This document shows positions 42,299 through 50,716 of a DNA stretch of 64,000 nt, in pieces. The notes under the pieces are model-generated. The model was not told the DNA's origin, made no database searches, and saw only the letters and a program-made list of their open reading frames with translations. The stretch is from Variovorax sp. 770b2. GTDB lineage: Bacteria > Pseudomonadota > Gammaproteobacteria > Burkholderiales > Burkholderiaceae_C. How positions within the stretch are numbered: position 1 is the first letter of the stretch; every line of letters begins with the position of its first letter. The DNA lies in the NCBI RefSeq assembly GCF_900115685.1, contig NZ_FOXJ01000002.1:434001-498000 (forward strand), read 5' to 3'. The position numbers and the translations under genes were made by a program.

Positions 42299-42880
42299 AT
42301 GGCCAAAGCTCCAAAGAAAACCAAGCCAGCGTCCACCCCCTCCTCGGGCAAGGTGCCCAAGAAGGGCGGTACCGTCGTCGCGCAGGAGTCCGGCAGCCGC
42401 AACGCGCCGATCATCAACATCGGCATCGAGCGCCAGGACCGCGCGGCCATCGCCGAGGGCCTCAGCCGCGTGCTGGCCGACACCTACACGCTGTACCTCA
42501 CGACCCACAACTTCCACTGGAACGTGACCGGCCCGCACTTCAACTCGCTGCACGCGATGTTCATGGGCCAGTACACCGAGCTGTGGGGCGCGACCGACGT
42601 GCTTGCCGAACGCATCCGCGCCCTCGGCCACTACGCGCCGGGCTCGTACGCCGAGTTCAGCAAGATCGCCACCGTGCCCGACGTGCCCCAGACCCCGCCC
42701 AAGGCGATGGAGATGGTGCGCATCCTGGTCAAGGGCCATGAGACGGTCTCCCGCATCGCGCGCGAATTCATCCCCGTGGCGGAAGAGGCCGGCGACGACC
42801 CGACCGCCGACATGCTGACCGCGCGCTGCACGGTGCACGACCAGACGGCCTGGATGCTGCGCTCGCTGCTCGAGGATTGA
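42299..42880 (+). CDS. dps: Dps-family ferritin-like DNA protection protein
   Basis: 193 residues. A Lys/Pro/Ser-rich N-terminal tail (residues 1-~35) typical of DNA-binding Dps forms precedes the four-helix domain. Ferroxidase site: His in HNFHWNVTG, His in SLHAMFM, and Asp/Glu in ATDVLAERI. Where many Dps have Asp/Glu four residues after the second His, Met is found here. Stores iron and shields DNA in oxidative stress or stationary phase; the position after oxyR fits OxyR control. Followed by a strong terminator. Confidence 0.92.
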   Translation: MAKAPKKTKPASTPSSGKVPKKGGTVVAQESGSRNAPIINIGIERQDRAAIAEGLSRVLADTYTLYLTTHNFHWNVTGPHFNSLHAMFMGQYTELWGATDVLAERIRALGHYAPGSYAEFSKIATVPDVPQTPPKAMEMVRILVKGHETVSRIAREFIPVAEEAGDDPTADMLTARCTVHDQTAWMLRSLLED

Positions 42881-42918
42881 GTCAACAGGCGTCCCGGAAT
42901 CCGGGAAGCGAAAACCGA

Positions 42919-42944
42919 GAGCGGCACAATGGCCGCTCTTTTTT
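42919..42944 (+). terminator. Intrinsic terminator after dps
   Basis: GAGCGGC, six-base loop, GCCGCTC and a run of six T. It lies 39 bp after the dps stop and 34 bp before ubiA, separating the two transcripts. Confidence 0.92.
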
Positions 42945-42977
42945 CGTCCGTCGTTTTCGTTCTTTTTTTCTTGCCGC

Positions 42978-43838
42978 ATGCTTGCCCGTCGCCTCGCGCT
43001 CTACCTCGACCTGATCCGCTGGAACCGCCCGGCGGGCTGGCTGTTGCTGCTCTGGCCCACGCTGGGCGCGCTCTGGTTCGCGGCCGACGGCTGGCCGGGC
43101 TGGCAGCTGGTCGTGGTGTTCACGCTCGGCACCTTCCTCATGCGCAGCGCGGGCTGCTGCATCAACGACGTGGCCGACCGCGACTTCGACCGCCACGTCA
43201 AGCGCACCGCCCAGCGGCCCGTGACCAGCGGCGCGATATCGGTCAGGGAAGCGCTCGCGCTCGGTGCCGTGCTGGCGTTGATGGCGTTCGGTCTGGTGCT
43301 CACCACCAACCGCGTGACGGTGCTGTGGTCGTTCGCGGCGCTGGCCATCACGCTGATCTATCCGTTCGCCAAGCGCTTCGTGTCGATCCCGCAGGCGGTG
43401 CTGGGCATCGCCTTCAGCTTCGGCATTCCGATGGCCTTTGCGGCGGTGCAGGCGACCGTGCCCGCGTTCGCCGCGTGGCTGCTGGCCGGCAACCTGTTCT
43501 GGGTGCTGGCCTACGACACCGAATACGCCATGGTCGACCGCGACGACGACCTGAAGATCGGCATGAAGACCTCGGCCATCACCTTTGGCCGCTTCGACGT
43601 GGCGGCGGTGATGCTGAGCTACGCGATCTTCCTGGCGACCTGGGCGTGGGCCGGTGCCAGCCGGTCGCTGGGCGTGCTGTTCTTCGCGGGGATCGCCATC
43701 GCCGCGGGGCAGGCGCTCTGGCACTGGTGGCTGATTCGCGAGCGGACTCGCGATGGCTGCTTCAAGGCCTTCCGGCTGAACCACTGGCTGGGCTTCACCG
43801 TGTTCGCCGGCGTCGTGGCCGGCTACGCCATCCGTTGA
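42978..43838 (+). CDS. ubiA: 4-hydroxybenzoate polyprenyltransferase UbiA
   Basis: Prenylates 4-hydroxybenzoate in ubiquinone synthesis. 286 residues, about eight membrane helices, with both Asp-rich motifs: NDVADRDFD (about residue 60) and YDTEYAMVDRDDD (about residue 180). Normal length. The start ATG 42978 follows a T-rich, weak initiation context just after the dps terminator. Confidence 0.94.
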   Translation: MLARRLALYLDLIRWNRPAGWLLLLWPTLGALWFAADGWPGWQLVVVFTLGTFLMRSAGCCINDVADRDFDRHVKRTAQRPVTSGAISVREALALGAVLALMAFGLVLTTNRVTVLWSFAALAITLIYPFAKRFVSIPQAVLGIAFSFGIPMAFAAVQATVPAFAAWLLAGNLFWVLAYDTEYAMVDRDDDLKIGMKTSAITFGRFDVAAVMLSYAIFLATWAWAGASRSLGVLFFAGIAIAAGQALWHWWLIRERTRDGCFKAFRLNHWLGFTVFAGVVAGYAIR

Positions 43839-43848
43839 AGGGACGCAC

Positions 43849-44316
43849 ATGCTCGACCGCCTGACCCAGAAGATCGGCCAGGAAGGCCTGTCCGAATGGC
43901 ATGCCATCACTCAGGAGATGGTCGACCGCTACGCGGCGCTCTCGGGCGACGGCGAAGGCGAGTGGATCCACCTGGACCCGGAGCGCGCGGCGCGCGAGGC
44001 GAGCTATGGCGGCACGATCGTGCCGGGCTTCTTCCAGGTGTCGCACCTGATCCGGCTGACCGGCGAGGCGATGCGCACGCTGCTGCCCTTCGATGCGAAC
44101 CATGCGCTGAACTACGGCTTCGACCGCCTGCGGTTCGTGAGGCCGATGCCGGTCGGCGCGCGCTTCCGGGCCCGGGTGCGCATCCTGGGCGCAACGCCCA
44201 AGGCGGATGACAGCTTTCTGCTGAAGGAAGATGTGCTGCTCGAACTCGAGGACGGCACCGTCACGCTGGCGGCCGAGTGGCTGTTCTTTCTCGGGCCGCG
44301 CGCATTGCCTGTTTGA
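43849..44316 (+). CDS. MaoC/NodN-type hotdog dehydratase
   Basis: 155 residues, a MaoC-like hydratase of hotdog fold. The hydratase-2 motif region is DPERAAREASYGGTIVPGFFQVSHLI (an Asp-His-like pair is not fully conserved; His of the usual Asp/His motif is replaced by Arg/Tyr neighbourhood). Possible role: (R)-specific hydration of acyl-CoA. It lies 10 bp after ubiA and probably in one transcript with it; it converges with proC across six bases. Confidence 0.8.
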   Translation: MLDRLTQKIGQEGLSEWHAITQEMVDRYAALSGDGEGEWIHLDPERAAREASYGGTIVPGFFQVSHLIRLTGEAMRTLLPFDANHALNYGFDRLRFVRPMPVGARFRARVRILGATPKADDSFLLKEDVLLELEDGTVTLAAEWLFFLGPRALPV

Positions 44317-44322
44317 CCGGGT

Positions 44323-45180
44323 TCAGTCGCGCCCGAATTCCTCGCCCAACTCGGCAGCGCGCTTCTGCGCGGCGCGAATGGCGGTCTTGAACTGCGCCTT
44401 GACGTCCGCGCCTTCCAGCGAGGTGATCGCCGCGTAGGTCGTGCCGCCCTTGGAGGTCACCCGCCCGCGCAGCACCGAGGGCGGCTCGGTCGCGCTGTGC
44501 GCCAGCGCCGAGGCGCCGGTGAAGGTGCCGATGGCCAGTCGCTGGGCCTGGTCGGGCGTGAGGCCCATCTCGACACCGGCCTCGGTCATCGCCTCGATGA
44601 AATAGAACACGTAGGCCGGGCCCGAGCCGGACATGGCGGTGACCGCATCAAGCGCCGGTTCGGCATCGACCCAGAGCAGTTCGCCCGTGGGCGTCAGCAG
44701 TTGCCCGACGAGCGCGCGATCTGCACCGGTGACGTCCGGCCGCGCGAACAGGCCGGTCATGCCCTGGCCGACCAGTGCGGGCGTGTTGGGCATGGCGCGC
44801 ACCACGCGTTCGGTGCCGACCCAGCGGGCGATGCTGTCCGACGGAATGCCTGCGGCCACGCTCAGGTGCAGCGCGTCCGCGGCGAAAGCGCGCACCGACT
44901 TGGCGGCCTCCGCGAAGGCCTGCGGCTTGACGGCCCACACGACGACACCGCAGCGCGAAAGTGCCTCGCTCGCCTCGGCTTGCGCCGTGATGCCGAAGGA
45001 CTGCGCGAGCTTCGTGCGCGCCGCCTCGAAAGGCTCGACCACATCGAACGCGCCGGCCGGCGTGCCTTGCTGGATCAGTCCGCCGATGATGGCGCTGGCC
45101 ATGTTGCCGCCGCCGATGAAGGCGATGGGCGGCAGCGGCGCGGGGGCGGTGCGGGGCAGGAAGGTCACGGCGATGGTCAT
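44323..45180 (-). CDS. proC: Pyrroline-5-carboxylate reductase
   Basis: Reduces P5C to proline with NADPH. 285 residues with an extended N-terminus before the Rossmann motif IAFIGGGNMASAIIGG (about residue 19-34), MPNTPALVGQG, and AMSGSGPAYVFYFIEAM with the dimer/active-site region near residue 160. ATG 45180 overlaps the stop of the preceding phytase-esterase gene (ATGA), so they are likely cotranscribed. Confidence 0.93.
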   Translation of the reverse strand: MTIAVTFLPRTAPAPLPPIAFIGGGNMASAIIGGLIQQGTPAGAFDVVEPFEAARTKLAQSFGITAQAEASEALSRCGVVVWAVKPQAFAEAAKSVRAFAADALHLSVAAGIPSDSIARWVGTERVVRAMPNTPALVGQGMTGLFARPDVTGADRALVGQLLTPTGELLWVDAEPALDAVTAMSGSGPAYVFYFIEAMTEAGVEMGLTPDQAQRLAIGTFTGASALAHSATEPPSVLRGRVTSKGGTTYAAITSLEGADVKAQFKTAIRAAQKRAAELGEEFGRD

Positions 45181-46346
45181 GGTCGGTCGATGTATTCGAA
45201 GGCGGCGAACTGGGTCACTTGCAGCGGATTGAAATTGTCGTCGCTCACGACCACCAGCAGGCGGTTGCCGTTGGCCAGCGGCGGTCCCCAGCACATGCCC
45301 TCGGTGTTGTCGAGGCGGGACAGGCCGAGCGCGGCGAAATCGGCCACCAGGGTCTTGGCGACGGGCTGGTGGTTGCCTGGCGCCAGCGCATCGATGGCCA
45401 AGACGTCGCTGGCGGCGCGGGTGTCGATTTCGTAGAGGCGCAGCGAATTGCCGGCGCCCGTGGCATAGGCGCGCTCGAGCACCAGCATGCGATGCGCATC
45501 GAGCATCAGCACCTCGCTCACGCCGTTGTCGGCGTAGCTGCCGGGGATGAGGGGGCGCAGGGGGATGGCGTCGGGGACGTAGGCGATCTGGCGGGTGGCC
45601 TGGCCGGTCTCCAGGTCGACCTGGGTGAAGCGGCAGGGGCCGCCGGGCGTGCCGATGGTGGGAATGGGGCCGTCCTGGACCAGGGCGTTTTCCATCGAGA
45701 GCCAGGCGAAACGGCCGTCGGGCGTGAGGGCAATGCCCTCGAAAGTCAGGTTGTCGCGCGGGCCGCGGCGCTGGGCCGGATCGGGCGTGAACATGGCGGG
45801 CAGGGCGAATTCGCGCAAGAAGCGGCCGTCACGCGCCGATTCATACAGCGCAGGGCCGAAACCTCGGGCGATGTCGCCTTCGCTGGTCCAGAGCAAGGTG
45901 CCGGTGGATGGGCGCAGGCGGATGGCTTCGGGATCCGGAACTGGGAGCCCGCTGACCGCGTGGCGGCGGTCGGGCCAGGGGCCACCACCGGGGCGTTGCA
46001 GTTGAACAACGCCCGTCGGCTCTGGCTGGGCGGCTTGCGGTGAGGGCCAGCGAGCGGTGTAGTAGCGAACGGGCGCCAGGTCTGACCGGTCATCGCTGAT
46101 AAGCAGGTACTCACCTCGCTTGGCGTCGTAGTCGATGCCGGAGAGGCCGCCCGCCGTGGTGTCTTCTATATGCAACCTGTGCGACCAGCGCGCCTCGGCG
46201 ATGCGCCGCAGGCGCCCTGTGTCCGGAACCGGCGTTGCGCTCCTGCAGCCGGCCAGGCCCAGCGCCAGCGCGGCGGCCGCGCCTCCCAGGAGGCTGCGGC
46301 GACTGGGGAGGGGGAGCAAAAGATGGGTTTTGGCAGCGGCGCGCAC
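45177..46346 (-). CDS. Phytase-esterase-like lipoprotein (PF13449 type)
   Basis: 389 residues from GTG 46346. Twin-Arg-like n-region (PSRRSLLGGAAAALALGLAGC) ends in a lipobox with Cys at LAGC, so a membrane lipoprotein. The rest is a beta-propeller-like esterase-phytase domain with GGLSGIDYD, YLLISDDRSDLAP, NLTFEGIALTPDGRFAWLSMEN and a terminal DNTEGMCWGP motif. Start uncertain: ATG 46436 would overlap the rplN promoter region, so the GTG before the signal peptide is chosen. Cotranscribed with proC by a 4-bp overlap. Confidence 0.78.
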   Translation of the reverse strand: MRAAAKTHLLLPLPSRRSLLGGAAAALALGLAGCRSATPVPDTGRLRRIAEARWSHRLHIEDTTAGGLSGIDYDAKRGEYLLISDDRSDLAPVRYYTARWPSPQAAQPEPTGVVQLQRPGGGPWPDRRHAVSGLPVPDPEAIRLRPSTGTLLWTSEGDIARGFGPALYESARDGRFLREFALPAMFTPDPAQRRGPRDNLTFEGIALTPDGRFAWLSMENALVQDGPIPTIGTPGGPCRFTQVDLETGQATRQIAYVPDAIPLRPLIPGSYADNGVSEVLMLDAHRMLVLERAYATGAGNSLRLYEIDTRAASDVLAIDALAPGNHQPVAKTLVADFAALGLSRLDNTEGMCWGPPLANGNRLLVVVSDDNFNPLQVTQFAAFEYIDRP

Positions 46347-46389
46347 GCCTCGGAGTCTAGTGCCAGCACGCAGTGGTGTAATGAGTCGG

Positions 46390-46418
46390 TTGACATCGGC
46401 AGAAGTGCCTGCAATAAT
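46390..46418 (+). promoter_or_regulatory. Strong sigma70 promoter for rplN (spc) operon
   Basis: TTGACA (46390-46395), 17-bp spacer, AATAAT (46413-46418): consensus -35 and five of six -10 bases. The transcript would have a leader of about 135 nt before the rplN ATG. No S10-operon gene is upstream, so the spc operon has its own promoter here. Confidence 0.8.
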
Positions 46419-46561
46419 CGCGGGCTTCGCTTCCAAAAGGCGAAGCTTTCAGCCCAAAGCGGAAGTGCCTCGAGTGGTTCGAGGTGCCGACGACGGGCCC
46501 AAGACTGACCGCGGTGTCTCCCTCCTGGAGGCTCATCGGTACAAGTTGGGAATATCAAGAA

Positions 46562-46930
46562 ATGATCCAAACTGAATCCCGGCTCGAAGTGGCCGACAAC
46601 ACGGGCGCGAAATCCGTCCTGTGTATCAAGGTGCTCGGTGGCTCCAAGCGGCGTTATGCCAGCGTGGGCGACGTCATCAAGGTCAGCATCAAGGAAGCCG
46701 CTCCGCGTGGTCGCGTCAAGAAGGGCGAGATCTACAGCGCAGTGGTGGTCCGCACCGCCAAGGGCATCCGTCGCGCCGACGGCTCGCTCGTGAAATTCGA
46801 CAGCAACGCAGCCGTGTTGCTCAACGCCAAGCTGGAGCCTATCGGCACCCGCATCTTCGGACCGGTGACGCGCGAGCTGCGCACCGAGAAGTTCATGAAG
46901 ATCGTGTCGCTGGCACCCGAAGTTCTGTAA
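46562..46930 (+). CDS. rplN: 50S ribosomal protein L14
   Basis: 122 residues, full length, starting MIQTESRLEVADNTGAK and containing the L14 signature VVVRTAKGIRRADGS. L14 binds 23S rRNA at the subunit interface near L19. In-frame codons upstream (to 46484) are part of the leader, not of L14. First gene of the spc/alpha run here; upstream lies the phytase-like gene rather than rpsQ. Confidence 0.96.
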   Translation: MIQTESRLEVADNTGAKSVLCIKVLGGSKRRYASVGDVIKVSIKEAAPRGRVKKGEIYSAVVVRTAKGIRRADGSLVKFDSNAAVLLNAKLEPIGTRIFGPVTRELRTEKFMKIVSLAPEVL

Positions 46931-46943
46931 GGACAACAACGCC

Positions 46944-47276
46944 ATGAACAAGATTCGCAAAGGCGACCAGGTCATCGTGTTGGCCGGTCGTGACAAGGGC
47001 AAGCGCGGTACCGTGTCGCTCCGCAAGGACGACGCGCACATCGTCATCGAAGGCCTGAACCTCGTGAAGAAGCACACCAAGCCGAACCCGCTCAAGGGTA
47101 CGACCGGTGGCATCGTCGAGAAGTCCATGCCCATTCACCAATCCAACGTGGCGATCTTCAATGCCGCGACCGGCAAGGCCGATCGCGTGGGCATCAAGAT
47201 CACCCAGGGTGCTGACGGCAAGCGCGTGGCTGTTCGCGTCTTCAAGTCCAGCGGCGACGAAATCAAGCTCGCCTAA
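46944..47276 (+). CDS. rplX: 50S ribosomal protein L24
   Basis: 110 residues with the KOW motif GDQVIVLAGRDKGKRGTV at the N-terminus. Assembly-initiating protein on 23S rRNA domain I near the exit tunnel. 13-bp gap after rplN. Confidence 0.96.
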   Translation: MNKIRKGDQVIVLAGRDKGKRGTVSLRKDDAHIVIEGLNLVKKHTKPNPLKGTTGGIVEKSMPIHQSNVAIFNAATGKADRVGIKITQGADGKRVAVRVFKSSGDEIKLA

Positions 47277-47287
47277 GAGGTACTCAC

Positions 47288-47827
47288 ATGGCACGTCTCC
47301 AACAACACTATCGCGAAAAGATCGCGAAAGACCTGACGGAAAAGTTCGGCTACAAGTCGCCGATGCAGGTCCCCCGCCTCACCAAGATCACCCTGAACAT
47401 GGGTGTGGGTGAAGCAGTCGCCGACAAGAAGGTTCTCGACAACGCTGTCGCCGACCTGACCAAGATCGCCGGCCAGAAGCCCGTGGTCACCAAGTCGAAG
47501 AAGGCTATCGCCGGTTTCAAGATCCGCGAAAACCAGCCGATCGGCTGCATGGTCACGCTGCGTGGCGTGCAGATGTATGAGTTCCTGGACCGTTTCGTGA
47601 CCATCGCGCTGCCGCGTGTTCGCGACTTCCGCGGCATCTCCGGCCGTGCGTTCGACGGCCGTGGCAACTACAACATCGGCGTCAAGGAACAGATCATTTT
47701 CCCTGAGATCGAGTACGACAAGGTCGATGCCCTGCGCGGTCTCAATATCAGCATCACGACGACGGCCAAGACCGACGAAGAAGCCAAGGCGCTTCTCGCT
47801 GCTTTCCGTTTCCCGTTCAAGAACTGA
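47288..47827 (+). CDS. rplE: 50S ribosomal protein L5
   Basis: 179 residues, 5S rRNA-binding central protuberance protein. LTKITLNMGVGEAVADKK and RDFRGISGRAFDGRGNYNIG are the family marks. 11-bp gap from rplX. Confidence 0.96.
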   Translation: MARLQQHYREKIAKDLTEKFGYKSPMQVPRLTKITLNMGVGEAVADKKVLDNAVADLTKIAGQKPVVTKSKKAIAGFKIRENQPIGCMVTLRGVQMYEFLDRFVTIALPRVRDFRGISGRAFDGRGNYNIGVKEQIIFPEIEYDKVDALRGLNISITTTAKTDEEAKALLAAFRFPFKN

Positions 47828-47835
47828 GGCGAACC

Positions 47836-48141
47836 ATGGCTAAACAATCTTTGATCCAGCGCGAACTCAAGCGCGACAAGCTGGTTGCCAAGTTCGCTGC
47901 GAAGCACGCTGAACTGAAGGCAGCTTCCAACGACCTGAAGAAGAGCGACGAAGAACGCGCAGCCGCCCGCCTGGGCCTGCAAAAGCTTCCGCGCAACGCG
48001 AACCCGACCCGCCAACGCAACCGTTGCGCGATCACCGGTCGTCCGCGTGGCACCTTCCGTCAATTCGGTCTGGCTCGCGCCAAGATCCGTGAACTGGCTT
48101 TCGCTGGCGACATCCCCGGTGTCACCAAGGCCAGCTGGTAA
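47836..48141 (+). CDS. rpsN: 30S ribosomal protein S14
   Basis: 101 residues, the long form without CXXC zinc ligands (only one Cys in NRCAITGRPRG), as in E. coli. FRQFGLARAKIRELAF is the conserved C-terminal part. Head of the 30S subunit. Confidence 0.96.
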   Translation: MAKQSLIQRELKRDKLVAKFAAKHAELKAASNDLKKSDEERAAARLGLQKLPRNANPTRQRNRCAITGRPRGTFRQFGLARAKIRELAFAGDIPGVTKASW

Positions 48142-48161
48142 GCCAGGCAGGAGCAAACAAC

Positions 48162-48557
48162 ATGAGCATGAGTGATCCCATTGCCGACCTGCTGACGCGT
48201 ATCCGTAACGCGCAGATGGTGGCGAAGCCCACCGTGTCGGTCCCGTCTTCCAAGGTGAAGATCGCGATCGCACAAGTCCTGAAGGACGAGGGCTACATCG
48301 ACGGCTTCCAGGTCAAGACCGAAGCCGGCAAGAGCGAACTTGAAATCGTCCTGAAGTACTACGCTGGCCGTCCGGTCATCGAGCGCATCGAGCGCGTGAG
48401 CCGTCCTGGCCTGCGCGTCTACAAGGCCAGTGCTTCCATTCCGCAAGTCCAGAACGGCCTCGGCGTTGCGATCGTCACGACCCCCCAGGGCGTGATGACC
48501 GACCGCAAGGCACGCGCTACCGGTGTCGGTGGCGAAGTCCTGTGCTACGTCGCCTAA
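48162..48557 (+). CDS. rpsH: 30S ribosomal protein S8
   Basis: 131 residues. MSDPIADLLTRIRNAQ at the start and GVMTDRKARATGVGGEVLCYV at the end are diagnostic. S8 binds 16S rRNA helix 21 and, in E. coli, represses the spc operon at rplE; a like site here was not identified. Confidence 0.96.
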   Translation: MSMSDPIADLLTRIRNAQMVAKPTVSVPSSKVKIAIAQVLKDEGYIDGFQVKTEAGKSELEIVLKYYAGRPVIERIERVSRPGLRVYKASASIPQVQNGLGVAIVTTPQGVMTDRKARATGVGGEVLCYVA

Positions 48558-48581
48558 CCGAGACATCGAGGAGTCACTGAA

Positions 48582-49115
48582 ATGTCCCGAGTAGGAAAAA
48601 TGCCGATCACCATCCCCGCAGGCGTGGATGTGTCGATCAAGGAAGACCAGATCAGCGTCAAGGGCACGGGCGGCACGCTCAACCTTGCACGCAACCCCTT
48701 GGTCAAGGTCGTCAGCAATGACGGCAAGCTGAACTTCGAGCCGGCCAACGAATCGCGTGAAGCGAATGCGATGAGCGGCACGATCCGTCAGCTGGTGAAC
48801 AACATGGTGGTTGGCGTGACCAAGGGCTTCGAGAAGAAGCTCAACCTGGTCGGCGTCGGCTACAAGGCCGCAGCGTCCAACAACAAGTTGAACCTGCAAG
48901 TCGGTTATTCGCACCCGGTCAACATCGACATGCCGCAAGGCATCACGGTGGCCACCGCGACCCCGACCGAAATCGTGATCAAGGGTGCTGACCGTCAGCG
49001 CGTTGGTCAAATCGCCGCTGAGATCCGCGCTGTTCGTCCGCCTGAGCCTTACAAGGGCAAGGGCATCCGTTATTCGGACGAGAAGATCGTGATCAAAGAG
49101 ACCAAGAAGAAGTAA
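48582..49115 (+). CDS. rplF: 50S ribosomal protein L6
   Basis: 177 residues, two L6 repeats; SRVGKMPI at the start and PPEPYKGKGIRY near the C-terminus are signatures. Located at the factor-binding site below the L7/L12 stalk. Confidence 0.96.
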   Translation: MSRVGKMPITIPAGVDVSIKEDQISVKGTGGTLNLARNPLVKVVSNDGKLNFEPANESREANAMSGTIRQLVNNMVVGVTKGFEKKLNLVGVGYKAAASNNKLNLQVGYSHPVNIDMPQGITVATATPTEIVIKGADRQRVGQIAAEIRAVRPPEPYKGKGIRYSDEKIVIKETKKK

Positions 49116-49126
49116 GGGGCAGCAAA

Positions 49127-49498
49127 ATGATGTTGACCAAAAAAGCACAGCGCCTTCGCCGCTCGCGCCAGACCCGCATTCGCATCGCGACGCAGGGCGT
49201 GGCCCGTCTGACGGTGAACCGCACCAACCTGCACATCTATGCCACCGTCATCTCCGACGACGGCACCAAGGTGATCGCAACCGCATCGACGGCCGAAGCC
49301 GAAGTGCGTACCTCGCTCGGCGGCGGTTCGGGCAAGGGCGGCAATGCCGCTGCAGCCACCGCCGTTGGCAAGCGCATCGCTGAAAAGGCGAAGGCTGCCG
49401 GCGTCGAGAAGGTCGCCTTCGACCGCGCTGGTTTTGCGTACCACGGCCGCGTCAAGGCGCTGGCCGAGGCGGCTCGCGAAGCCGGTCTGCAGTTCTAA
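49127..49498 (+). CDS. rplR: 50S ribosomal protein L18
   Basis: 123 residues, 5S rRNA-binding. RSRQTRIRI near the start and FDRAGFAYHGRVKALAEAAREAGL at the end. Two adjacent ATGs (49127, 49130) are both reachable from AAGGGG; either gives a normal protein. Confidence 0.95.
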   Translation: MMLTKKAQRLRRSRQTRIRIATQGVARLTVNRTNLHIYATVISDDGTKVIATASTAEAEVRTSLGGGSGKGGNAAAATAVGKRIAEKAKAAGVEKVAFDRAGFAYHGRVKALAEAAREAGLQF

Positions 49499-49516
49499 CC
49501 GGACACGAGATTCAAA

Positions 49517-50035
49517 ATGGCAAAGATTCAAGCAAGAACGCAGAACGAAGGCCCTGAAGACGGTTTGCGCGAGAAGATGATCGCGATCAACCGCGTCACC
49601 AAGGTGGTGAAGGGTGGTCGTATCCTCGGTTTCGCAGCACTCACCGTCGTGGGCGATGGCGAAGGCCGCGTCGGCATGGGCAAGGGCAAGTCCAAGGAAG
49701 TGCCTGCTGCCGTGCAAAAGGCGATGGAAGAAGCTCGCCGCAACCTGGCCAAGATCTCGATCAAGAACGGCACGCTGCATCACCGCGTGACGGGTCACCA
49801 TGGCGCCGCTTCGGTCGTCATGATCCCTGCCCCGAAGGGTACCGGCATCATCGCCGGCGGCCCGATGCGCGCCGTGTTCGAAGTCATGGGCATCACCGAC
49901 ATCGTGGCCAAGAGCCATGGTTCGTCGAACCCCTACAACATGGTTCGCGCCACGCTCGACGGGTTGAAGAACTCGACGACCGCGTCGGAAGTGGCTGCCA
50001 AGCGCGGCCTGACCGTCGAAGAAATCTTCGCTTAA
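49517..50035 (+). CDS. rpsE: 30S ribosomal protein S5
   Basis: 172 residues with the N-terminal KGGRILGFAALTVVGDGEGRVGMGKGK (dsRBD-like) and C-terminal GIIAGGPMRAVFEVMGI. Takes part in decoding fidelity and mRNA unwinding at the entry channel. Confidence 0.96.
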   Translation: MAKIQARTQNEGPEDGLREKMIAINRVTKVVKGGRILGFAALTVVGDGEGRVGMGKGKSKEVPAAVQKAMEEARRNLAKISIKNGTLHHRVTGHHGAASVVMIPAPKGTGIIAGGPMRAVFEVMGITDIVAKSHGSSNPYNMVRATLDGLKNSTTASEVAAKRGLTVEEIFA

Positions 50036-50060
50036 GCGCAAGCCTGAAAGAAGCATTCAA

Positions 50061-50246
50061 ATGACGACGCAACAACAAACCCTCAAGGTGCAATTGGTCA
50101 AGAGCCCGATTGGCACCAAGGAATCGCATCGCGCGACCGTGCGTGGCCTCGGCCTGCGCAAGCTCAACAGCGTGAGCGAGCTGCAAGACACCCCGGCGGT
50201 GCGCGGCATGATCAACAAGATCAGTTATCTGGTCAAAGTTCTGTAA
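50061..50246 (+). CDS. rpmD: 50S ribosomal protein L30
   Basis: 61 residues; LKVQLVKSPIGTKESHRATVRGLGL is the family core. 25-bp gap after rpsE, 11 bp before rplO. Confidence 0.95.
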   Translation: MTTQQQTLKVQLVKSPIGTKESHRATVRGLGLRKLNSVSELQDTPAVRGMINKISYLVKVL

Positions 50247-50257
50247 GAGAGACTGAT

Positions 50258-50689
50258 ATGGAACTCAATGGCATCAAGCCGGCAGCCGGCGCCAAGCACG
50301 CCAAGCGTCGCGTTGGCCGTGGTATCGGCTCTGGCATCGGCAAGACCGCAGGTCGCGGTCACAAGGGTCAGAAGTCGCGCGCAGGCGGTTTCCACAAGGT
50401 TGGTTTCGAAGGCGGCCAGATGCCGCTGCAACGTCGCCTGCCCAAGCGTGGTTTCAAGTCGCACCTGCTGAAGTTCAACGCCGAAGTCACGCTGACTGCC
50501 CTCGAGCAGCTCGGCCTGGCCGAAGTGGATGTCCTGGCACTGAAGCAAGCCGGCCTCGTGGGCCAGCTCGCCAAGGTCGTCAAGATCATCAAGACCGGTG
50601 AACTCACCAAGGCCGTCAAGCTGACGGGCGTGGGTGCAACGGCTGGCGCCAAGGCTGCGATCGAAGCAGCCGGCGGCAGCATCGCCTGA
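50258..50689 (+). CDS. rplO: 50S ribosomal protein L15
   Basis: 143 residues with the Gly/Lys/Arg-rich N-terminal extension RRVGRGIGSGIGKTAGRGHKG that threads the 23S rRNA, and a globular C-terminal part. Directly precedes secY, as in E. coli. Confidence 0.96.
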   Translation: MELNGIKPAAGAKHAKRRVGRGIGSGIGKTAGRGHKGQKSRAGGFHKVGFEGGQMPLQRRLPKRGFKSHLLKFNAEVTLTALEQLGLAEVDVLALKQAGLVGQLAKVVKIIKTGELTKAVKLTGVGATAGAKAAIEAAGGSIA

Positions 50690-50716
50690 TCACCATCGGA
50701 CTGAAAGAAGTTCTTC

